Positions 25,669 to 30,348 of a stretch of DNA of 30,348 nucleotides are shown piece after piece. Under the pieces are notes generated by a model, which was given only the letters and a program-made list of their open reading frames with translations, did not search any database and was not told the origin of the DNA. How positions within the stretch are numbered: position 1 is the first letter of the stretch; each line of letters starts with the position of its first letter. The position numbers were made by a program, and so were the translations under genes. This DNA comes from DATDYQ01 sp035288965 (GTDB lineage Archaea; Nanobdellota; Nanobdellia; SCGC-AAA011-G17; JAGVZF01), in the NCBI GenBank assembly GCA_035288965.1, contig DATDYQ010000004.1:1-30348 (forward strand), given 5' to 3'.

Positions 25669-25792
25669 TTTTATTTTTATCCCAATAAGGAGATTTACAT
25701 TTGGGGCATATTCTAATTTCTACTTTTCTTGGTATCCATTTATGTTCACAACGTTTACATTGAATTTGAAATTTATTTAAATCTATCCTCAT
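25649..25792 (-). CDS. 47-aa zinc-ribbon protein
   Basis: This short gene encodes a compact zinc ribbon: C12xxC15 (IQCKRCEHKWIPRKVE) and C29xxC32 (RICPKCKSPYWDK) with a basic tail. The W.PR...CP.CKSPYW pattern is that of tiny archaeal zinc-finger proteins with likely nucleic-acid or protein-binding roles. A TATA box at 25817-25824 lies about 29 nt before the ATG. The last 20 bp overlap the NucS-like gene, so it leads the operon running to 16327. The four cysteines and the coupling make it convincing despite its length. Confidence 0.85.
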   Translation of the reverse strand: MRIDLNKFQIQCKRCEHKWIPRKVEIRICPKCKSPYWDKNKNERKRD

Positions 25793-25816
25793 ACCTTATA
25801 AGTATAACTTTAAAAG

Positions 25817-25824
25817 TATATAAA
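25817..25824 (-). promoter_or_regulatory. TATA box of the zinc-ribbon/NucS/pilin/SLT operon
   Basis: TTTATATA on the minus strand is centred about 29 nt before the zinc-ribbon ATG. It is the only clear promoter for the following 9.5 kb. Confidence 0.6.
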
Positions 25825-25872
25825 AGTTTCTTCAGATATAACAATTACCTAAGAGTAGTTACAAATAGAAAG

Positions 25873-25882
25873 TTTTATAAAT
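25873..25882 (+). promoter_or_regulatory. TATA box of the J-domain gene
   Basis: TTTTATAAAT is centred about 25 nt before the ATG at 25903. The region 25793-25902 is a divergent promoter. Confidence 0.6.
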
Positions 25883-25902
25883 AGAAAATTTTTGGAGCAT
25901 GT

Positions 25903-26688
25903 ATGACTAATAATGGTTTATACCACAAAATTGTAAAATTTGGGTTAGTAGATGTTCCAAACTATGTATTTAGTTTAGATATTAGTAAAGAACATGAAAG
26001 CAATAGAGAAAGAGTTCGAAGAAATTCTGCTGCTTATTTTGCAGATATTGACCCAAGTATTATGGCAAAAAATCTAAAATTTGATTATCAAATGGAAGTT
26101 ACTAGAAAGTTTTTCAGGTATGGTAAATATATAATATTTGGTTCATCTTTGAACAGATTTGCTAATGGGCATATTGATGGTTTCCTCCCATTATTCGCAG
26201 CTGTTCCATTGATGTTTGTTGAAAGTTATATGAGTAATGAATATAAGCAAGATCAAGAAGAGAAAGACATAAAAGAACAAATGCATATGAAGTTTGGTAA
26301 AAGCAAAAAAGAAAGATACAGTTCTGGGCTAGGTTTTGGAAGTCTTGATGACTTATTTGGCAATCCAAATATTACACAAAGTGAGATGTTTGGTAAACCG
26401 ATGAGCGATGAACAGTTTAGAGTTCTTCTAGAAACAATAATAGGAGAAGCATTTAAAACATTTCAACAAAATGCCGGATTTAACCCAACAATAATGCAAC
26501 AAAAAAATCCTTATGATGTTTTAGGTATTCCAAGAACAGCAACAGAAAAAGAAATTAAAACAGCTTATAGAAATATAGCCAAAGAATGTCATCCTGATCT
26601 AAATCCAGGAGATACAGAAAAAGAATCAAGATTCAAAGAAGCATCTAGCGCATATGAATCATTAACTAAACCTAATGGAAGATATTAA
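25903..26688 (+). CDS. Protein with C-terminal DnaJ (J) domain
   Basis: Residues 202-261 are a J domain (NPYDVLGIPRTATEKEIKTA, then AYRNIAKECHPDLNPGDTEK) with the HPD tripeptide at 230-232 that stimulates Hsp70 ATPase. It lacks the Gly/Phe and zinc-finger regions of a true DnaJ. The first 200 residues are not recognised. They include one hydrophobic stretch at about 92-109 (GFLPLFAAVPLMFVESYM) that may embed in the membrane, then a charged and Gly-rich linker. This is a J protein that could recruit DnaK to a specific client or to the membrane. The transcript is probably leaderless. Confidence 0.88.
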   Translation: MTNNGLYHKIVKFGLVDVPNYVFSLDISKEHESNRERVRRNSAAYFADIDPSIMAKNLKFDYQMEVTRKFFRYGKYIIFGSSLNRFANGHIDGFLPLFAAVPLMFVESYMSNEYKQDQEEKDIKEQMHMKFGKSKKERYSSGLGFGSLDDLFGNPNITQSEMFGKPMSDEQFRVLLETIIGEAFKTFQQNAGFNPTIMQQKNPYDVLGIPRTATEKEIKTAYRNIAKECHPDLNPGDTEKESRFKEASSAYESLTKPNGRY

Positions 26689-26734
26689 TTCTAAAATTAA
26701 AAACATTTAAATAATATAAAATAAATTTAATCTT

Positions 26735-26741
26735 GAGGTGG
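26735..26741 (+). promoter_or_regulatory. Strong ribosome-binding site before an ATC codon
   Basis: GAGGTGG lies 5 nt before ATC at 26747, the optimal spacing. The frame has a TAA immediately before ATC and no ATG, GTG or TTG near it, so this site decides the start of the DUF4190 gene. Confidence 0.7.
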
Positions 26742-26746
26742 TTTAA

Positions 26747-27025
26747 ATCGCAAATGAAAGAACTTCTGGATTCGCAATTGCATCTTTAGTTTTAGGTATA
26801 GTTTGGGTATGGTGGATAGGTTCAGTTTTAGCTATAATATTTGGTTATTTAGCATTAAATGATATGAAGAAAGATAAAAAATTACAAGGTAGAGGAATGG
26901 CTATAGCTGGAATTGTTCTTGGATTTGTAGGTGTAGCATTTTTCATATTAATGATGTTATGGCTTATCATTTTCGGATTAACTTTTGGTGGTATGATGAC
27001 TGGATTTAATTCAATGATGAGATAA
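26747..27025 (+). CDS. DUF4190-like small membrane protein with apparent ATC start
   Basis: The 92-codon frame reads (I)ANERTSGFAIASLVLGIV, then GSVLAIIFGYLALNDMKKD, GRGMAIAGIVLGFVGVAFF and a hydrophobic C terminus. This is the DUF4190 pattern of two membrane helices separated by a short basic loop with GRGMA, here with an extra C-terminal helix. ATC at 26747 is the first codon after an in-frame stop and sits 5 nt after GAGGTGG; the first in-frame ATG (M40) would delete helix 1. Either ATC is used as a rare start or the true base is G. It ends 2 bp before the convergent tRNA-Val gene. Function of the family is unknown. Confidence 0.78.
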   Translation: MANERTSGFAIASLVLGIVWVWWIGSVLAIIFGYLALNDMKKDKKLQGRGMAIAGIVLGFVGVAFFILMMLWLIIFGLTFGGMMTGFNSMMR

Positions 27026-27027
27026 AA

Positions 27028-27100
27028 TGGGCCCGCCCAGGATCGAACTGGGGACCTCATCGACGTCAACGATGTGTCATAACCGCTAGACCACGAGCCC
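27028..27100 (-). tRNA. tRNA-Val (anticodon GAC)
   Basis: On the minus strand the acceptor stem GGGCTCG pairs with CGGGCCC (one G-U). The anticodon stem CATCG/CGATG encloses TTGACGT with anticodon GAC. The T arm CCCAG-TTCGATC-CTGGG is complete and the discriminator is A. CCA is not encoded. Length is 73 nt. Confidence 0.95.
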
Positions 27101-27127
27101 CTAATAAAATCTTTCTTTAATTTCTTC

Positions 27128-27145
27128 TTTAAAAAGCTTTTTAAA
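27128..27145. promoter_or_regulatory. Perfect 18-bp palindromic TATA element, bidirectional
   Basis: TTTAAAAAGCTTTTTAAA is its own reverse complement. Its right half is centred about 27 nt before the plus-strand ATG at 27168. Its left half lies about 31 nt before the tRNA-Val 5' end at 27100. It probably serves both. Confidence 0.55.
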
Positions 27146-27167
27146 TTCTTTTATCTTACTAATTATC

Positions 27168-27632
27168 ATGGTAAATGAAAAAATAGAATTAGAAGGAAAA
27201 TTATTGGGATATAAACTAAAATCTTTCCCCCAAGAATTTGATCTTCGAATTCATAGTAATATGAGAGATGAGGTTGAAGATTATCATTATTTAGAATTGC
27301 GTATATTTGATCCATCAAAGGATCAATCTCAATTAGATGCTTTTACTCAAATTTCTGGTGGAATTTTACAAACTTTCTGGGAAAATTTTTTAAGAGAAAG
27401 AATAGAAGGATATCATGGACAAACAAAGGTAGAAATTATTAAATTAAATTGTGCAATTGAAAGATGTTCAACTAGTTTTCAATGGGGTGTTATCCAAGAA
27501 TATTCTAAAATAGATTTAGTAGATCTTTCAAAAGAAGAAAAAGATCCAACTTTACCATATTCCTCTCTTGTTAAAAGGATTGAAGAATTAGAAAGATTAG
27601 TTAAAGGAGAAAAAGTAGAAGTTGAAGAATAA
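27168..27632 (+). CDS. Uncharacterised 154-aa soluble protein
   Basis: No family is recognised. The sequence suggests an alpha/beta domain over about residues 1-120 (KIELEGKLLGYKLKSFPQEF, DYHYLELRIFDPS, KVEIIKLNCAIERC) and a C-terminal charged helix (SLVKRIEELERLVKGEKVEV) that may form a coiled coil. It has no signal peptide or membrane span. It shares a palindromic promoter with tRNA-Val and is convergent with the ABC exporter, ending 6 bp from its stop. Confidence 0.75.
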   Translation: MVNEKIELEGKLLGYKLKSFPQEFDLRIHSNMRDEVEDYHYLELRIFDPSKDQSQLDAFTQISGGILQTFWENFLRERIEGYHGQTKVEIIKLNCAIERCSTSFQWGVIQEYSKIDLVDLSKEEKDPTLPYSSLVKRIEELERLVKGEKVEVEE

Positions 27633-27638
27633 AATATC

Positions 27639-29429
27639 TTATTTAATATATCCGCCTTTCTGTAAATTCCAGAATTTCCTATACAAACCTTTTTGCCTTA
27701 TTAATTCATTATGGTTTCCCATCTGAACTATCTCTCCATCTTTAAAAACAACAATTTTATCAGCTTTCATTATTGTAGATAATCTATGGGCAATTATTAT
27801 AGCTGTTCTATTCTCTAATAATCTTTCTAAGTCTTTCTTAATCTCACTTTCTGTTTGTGAATCTAACGAGCTTGTCGCTTCATCTAAAACAATTATTTTT
27901 TTATTTGCCAATATTGCTCTTGCTATAGAAACTCTTTGTTTCTCTCCACCAGATAATTTAACACCCCTTTCACCCACAATTGTATTATCCTTATTTGGAA
28001 ACTTGTTGATGATTTTATCTAATTGGGCAAATTTCATTGCCTGTAAAACTTCTCTTCTAGTAGCCGTTGGATTAGAAAATAATATATTATTATAAATTGT
28101 ATCATCAAATAAAACACATTCTTGTGGCACAACACTTAATTCTGATCTCAAAGACTCTTGCTTAAAATCATTAATATTTTTTCCATCAATTAATATCTCT
28201 CCTTTTTGTACATCATAAAATCTAAATAATAACTTAACCAAAGTTGTTTTACCGCTTCCTGAATGTCCAACAAACGCAATTTTTTGATTTTTATTAATTT
28301 TCAAATTTAATTTCTTAATTATTCCTCTTTTATGATATCTAAATGACACATTTCTAAATTCAATATTGCCATCTTTTATAACTAAATCTTTAGCATCTTT
28401 CTTATCTTTTATATCATTCTTTATTTTACCATATTGGAATAAAGATTCAAAATCCGCCATCGCTCTATAAAAGCTTCTTATTCCCCCTACAAATCCGAAT
28501 AATGGTCCTATTAAACCGCCATAAGTGCTATAAATAAAAACCAATGTTCCTATAGTCATTTTGTGATCTAAAAATCTTGTTATAGAAACATACATCAATA
28601 ATAGAGTTCCAAGAGTAATGATAAAACTATGTCCAGCATCCAGCCATCTAAAATATCCCCAAAAATTTAATTGATAATTTCTTGTCTTATTTGTAATGTT
28701 AGCATATTTATCTTTAATATTATTTTCCTTTCCGAAATATTTTATCGATTCTATGTTCGTAAATATATCGCCCATATTTGCCTTTTCTGCATCTTCTTGT
28801 TGATTGGACATTACATTAGCTCTTTTTTGCAAACCCTGAATAAGCAGACTATGGCCGATAAACAATAAAGCTATAAAAACAACAATTAGTGCTGTAACCC
28901 AATCAAAATATATAAGAGAAATACTCGCTATTATCATCTGAATTATTAATGGTAATGTATTAAAAATAATAAAATCAGTCATAGAATCTATAGCCCCAGC
29001 CCCTCTGCTTAATCTTGATATTAATGATCCTGTTTTATGTGTTGTATGAAATCTATGTGATAAATGTATTAAATGATTAAAGAATCTTGTTTTTAAATCT
29101 CTAATCAAGCTAGAACTCATTTTATTTACTAAGTGTAATGAAAACCATCTTCCAGCAGCTCTTACTATCATCATTATTAAGAATATTGCTAAAATAAATA
29201 TAAGCAAAGAAATAAAAGCTTCTCTCGTTATATCATTAGAAAAATATTTTGTCCCGTAATCAACAACAATTTTAAAAAGAATTTTATCTACCAACATAAC
29301 TAATTCTAATATAATTGTAAAAAAAGTAATCCAAAAAAATAATTTTTTATATTTTCTTAAAAAGCTCCAATATATTTTAAGATTATATTTAAAATTAATA
29401 TTATATCTTCTTTTCCTCTTTTTTAACAT
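27639..29429 (-). CDS. ABC-type exporter, fused permease and ATPase (half-transporter)
   Basis: This 596-aa protein has the type I exporter plan of MsbA/ABCB proteins: about six transmembrane helices in residues 30-320 with long cytoplasmic extensions, then a nucleotide-binding domain at about 355-590. Visible motifs are Walker A GHSGSGKTTLVKLL (about 389-402), Q-loop VVPQE, signature LSGGEKQRVSIARAI, Walker B KIIVLDEATSSLD and switch AHRLSTI. It should work as a homodimer pumping a lipid, peptide or drug outward using ATP; the substrate cannot be read. It begins 38 bp downstream of the tRNA-Thr gene on the same strand, with only a weak TATA-like stretch between them. Confidence 0.95.
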   Translation of the reverse strand: MLKKRKRRYNINFKYNLKIYWSFLRKYKKLFFWITFFTIILELVMLVDKILFKIVVDYGTKYFSNDITREAFISLLIFILAIFLIMMIVRAAGRWFSLHLVNKMSSSLIRDLKTRFFNHLIHLSHRFHTTHKTGSLISRLSRGAGAIDSMTDFIIFNTLPLIIQMIIASISLIYFDWVTALIVVFIALLFIGHSLLIQGLQKRANVMSNQQEDAEKANMGDIFTNIESIKYFGKENNIKDKYANITNKTRNYQLNFWGYFRWLDAGHSFIITLGTLLLMYVSITRFLDHKMTIGTLVFIYSTYGGLIGPLFGFVGGIRSFYRAMADFESLFQYGKIKNDIKDKKDAKDLVIKDGNIEFRNVSFRYHKRGIIKKLNLKINKNQKIAFVGHSGSGKTTLVKLLFRFYDVQKGEILIDGKNINDFKQESLRSELSVVPQECVLFDDTIYNNILFSNPTATRREVLQAMKFAQLDKIINKFPNKDNTIVGERGVKLSGGEKQRVSIARAILANKKIIVLDEATSSLDSQTESEIKKDLERLLENRTAIIIAHRLSTIMKADKIVVFKDGEIVQMGNHNELIRQKGLYRKFWNLQKGGYIK

Positions 29430-29467
29430 ATATTTTTATTAAATCTCTTACTTAAAAAACTTTTGAA

Positions 29468-29539
29468 AGCCTCTGATGGGAGTTGAACCCACAACCACCG
29501 TCTTACGAGGACGGTACTCTACCGTTGAGCTACAAAGGC
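29468..29539 (-). tRNA. tRNA-Thr (anticodon CGU)
   Basis: On the minus strand the acceptor GCCTTTG pairs with CAGAGGC (one G-U). The anticodon stem CCGTC/GACGG encloses CTCGTAA with anticodon CGT. The T arm GTGGG-TTCAACT-CCCAT is complete and the discriminator is U. CCA is not encoded. Confidence 0.95.
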
Positions 29540-29561
29540 GATAATAATAGAAATATTTGGT

Positions 29562-29571
29562 AATTTATAAC
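29562..29571 (-). promoter_or_regulatory. TATA box of tRNA-Thr, overlapping the upstream stop codon
   Basis: GTTATAAATT on the minus strand is centred about 27 nt before the tRNA 5' end. Its TAA is the stop codon of the preceding zinc-ribbon gene. Confidence 0.55.
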
Positions 29572-29708
29572 TGTTTCACTAATTCTTCTTTCGTCTTATA
29601 CTTAGCTTGACAAGAATTACAAACAACTTTCTTATTAACATAACTTCCTTTAATTTTTCCAAGAAATGTGGTCTCAATTTCTTCTTTACAAATACTACAT
29701 TTTGTCAT
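29565..29708 (-). CDS. 47-aa zinc-ribbon protein (CxxC...CxxC)
   Basis: This short frame encodes MTKCSICKEEIETTFLGKIK and then GSYVNKKVVCNSCQAKYKTK with a charged helical tail. C4/C7 and C30/C33 form a treble-clef or ribbon-like zinc site. The TFLGKI.G..V..K.VC..CQ pattern is of a kind seen in tiny archaeal proteins of unknown role. A TATA box at 29729-29738 lies 26 nt before the ATG, so the transcript is leaderless, and the box is shared with the divergent DUF2283 gene. Confidence 0.82.
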   Translation of the reverse strand: MTKCSICKEEIETTFLGKIKGSYVNKKVVCNSCQAKYKTKEELVKQL

Positions 29709-29728
29709 AAAATTAAATAATCATTAAC

Positions 29729-29738
29729 ATTTATAAAC
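29729..29738. promoter_or_regulatory. Single symmetric TATA box serving two divergent leaderless genes
   Basis: ATTTATAAAC contains the palindrome TTTATAAA. It is centred about 26 nt from the zinc-ribbon ATG (29708, minus) and about 25 nt from the DUF2283 ATG (29759, plus). No other TATA-like site is seen in the 50-bp gap. Confidence 0.6.
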
Positions 29739-29758
29739 TTAATCCTATCATTAAAATT

Positions 29759-29962
29759 ATGAAAATAACTTATGATTTCGATGCAGATGCAGTTTATATA
29801 AAATTAAAACCTGGAAAATCTTACAAAACAAAGGAACTTGATAGTTATACATTTTTAGATTATAATAAAAAAGGAAAATTAATCGGAATTGAATTATTAT
29901 TCACTAAATCAAAAAAGAAATTATGCAAAAATATTAGAAATTTAGAAATTTTATTAGAATAA
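29759..29962 (+). CDS. DUF2283 family protein
   Basis: This 67-aa protein matches the DUF2283 pattern: MKITYDFDADAVYIKLKPGK, an E-leading strand, DYNKKGKLIGIELL. The family has no established function; some members lie near toxin-antitoxin genes, but none is seen here. The gene is divergent from the zinc ribbon and uses the same TATA box. Confidence 0.85.
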   Translation: MKITYDFDADAVYIKLKPGKSYKTKELDSYTFLDYNKKGKLIGIELLFTKSKKKLCKNIRNLEILLE

Positions 29963-30002
29963 GTATCATAAGCCTTATTAACTCATTAAACATTACATAT
30001 TC

Positions 30003-30209
30003 ATGGCATTTTCATCAATTCCAGGACTTTCACCACAATTTCTATTCTTAATTATTATATTAATGCTATGGGAAGCTATTTGGAAAGCTATTGCATTATG
30101 GAAAGCCGGAAGAAATAATCAAATTGCTTGGTTTGTCTGTATTTTCATCTTTAACACAATAGGAATTCTTCCAATAATTTACATATTCTTTTTCAGAAAA
30201 AAAAGATAA
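30003..30209 (+). CDS. DUF5652-like small membrane protein
   Basis: This 68-aa protein has two hydrophobic helices (about 12-30 and 43-62). The linking and flanking motifs W.AIALWKAGRNNQIAWF and FNTIGILPIIYI are typical of DUF5652-like proteins found in small-genome archaea and bacteria. The tail is basic (FFRKKR). Function is unknown. It follows DUF2283 by 40 bp and precedes ABCE1. Confidence 0.8.
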   Translation: MAFSSIPGLSPQFLFLIIILMLWEAIWKAIALWKAGRNNQIAWFVCIFIFNTIGILPIIYIFFFRKKR

Positions 30210-30220
30210 ACATTTAAACA
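30208..30220 (+). promoter_or_regulatory. TATA-like element before ABCE1
   Basis: AACATTTAAACA directly follows the preceding stop codon and is centred about 26 nt before the ATG at 30240. Confidence 0.45.
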
Positions 30221-30239
30221 ACTATTTTCTAATAATTTC

Positions 30240-30348
30240 ATGACAAGAGTAGCCATAATTCATAAAGAAAAGTGTAATCCAGTTGCTTGTGGTAATTATC
30301 TATGTGCAAGATTATGTCCCGTTAATCGTACAGGTTCTGATTGTATAA
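30240..30348 (+). CDS. abce1: ABCE1/Rli ribosome-recycling ATPase (5' end only)
   Basis: Only the first 36 codons are in the window; the gene runs off the right edge. The peptide MTRVAIIHKEKCNPVACGNY and LCARLCPVNRTGSDCI is the start of the N-terminal iron-sulfur domain of ABCE1, with the Cys cluster and CPVNRTG motif. The protein splits ribosomes after termination in archaea and eukaryotes. Confidence 0.92.
   Translation, partial: MTRVAIIHKEKCNPVACGNYLCARLCPVNRTGSDCI

Noticed and set aside
26162..26368. Minus-strand 68-aa frame inside the J-domain gene
   Set aside because: It is antisense to a recognised protein with no regulatory signals.
26754..26787. ATG at 26754 as the start of the DUF4190 gene
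   Set aside because: That frame reads only 11 codons before a stop; the conserved protein is in a different frame beginning at ATC 26747.
26845..27069. Minus-strand 74-aa frame overlapping tRNA-Val and the DUF4190 gene
   Set aside because: It runs through a tRNA gene and is antisense to a better-supported membrane protein.
28671..28868. Plus-strand 65-aa hydrophobic frame inside the ABC exporter
   Set aside because: It is a shadow of the exporter's membrane domain.

Overview
The window looks like a chromosomal piece of a small-genome, very AT-rich archaeon, most likely a DPANN lineage of the Woesearchaeota/Pacearchaeota (Nanoarchaeota) type. The archaeal assignment rests on Kae1, transcription factor B, ribosomal proteins S8e and L37e, an Sm-like protein, a TrmB-family regulator, the start of the ribosome-recycling ATPase ABCE1/Rli, CCA-less tRNA genes, and TATA boxes placed about 25-28 nt before start codons (mostly leaderless transcripts). 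The DPANN assignment is an inference from the overall style: large unannotatable exported proteins, a KKGQ-type pilin-like N terminus, tiny zinc-ribbon proteins, and the DUF5652 and DUF2283 families.

Layout. 1-462 (+) is the 3' end of kae1. 427-8069 (-) holds a double surface protein, a secretion-ATPase-like protein with no ATPase domain, a coiled-coil protein, a TFB operon with two small unknown genes, an aminotransferase, S8e and an unknown gene. 8170-10502 (+) holds a TrmB-type regulator, the Lsm-L37e pair and a secreted, membrane-anchored Thr/Pro/Gln-rich protein. A 51-codon minus-strand ORF and tRNA-Leu(UAG) follow. 10873-16268 (-) is a compact cassette: an alkyladenine-type DNA glycosylase, a four-repeat protein, a SNF2 helicase fused to a methyltransferase, and a second four-repeat protein. 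16327-25792 (-) is a tight operon: zinc ribbon, NucS-like nuclease with a winged helix, a 648-aa pilin-like protein and a 2277-aa exported protein ending in a lytic-transglycosylase domain. 25903-27025 (+) holds a J-domain protein and a DUF4190 membrane protein whose only well-placed start codon is ATC. The rest contains tRNA-Val(GAC), a 154-aa unknown, an ABC exporter, tRNA-Thr(CGU), a zinc-ribbon protein, DUF2283, DUF5652 and the first 36 codons of ABCE1.

The best candidate for an undescribed system is the SNF2-methyltransferase cassette at about 10873-16268. One polypeptide joins a complete SNF2-type ATPase to a class I SAM methyltransferase. It lies between two paralogous proteins made of four ~60-residue GHFP...GG..KVREKMGY repeats plus a shared C-terminal domain, with 2-nt and 4-nt gene junctions. 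A DNA glycosylase gene sits 19 nt upstream. This could be a DNA-modification, defence or chromatin-type system, but the sequence alone does not show its function.

The second highlight is the exported-protein operon ending in a peptidoglycan-hydrolase-like domain in an organism that should have no peptidoglycan, which suggests action on bacterial walls. Several genes have no ATG-initiated ORF of ordinary length and had to be found by reading the intergenic DNA: the two 47-aa zinc ribbons, the 51-aa ORF and the ATC-start DUF4190 gene. With these included, no stretch longer than 300 bases lacks a gene. No CRISPR array, insertion sequence or replication origin was seen.
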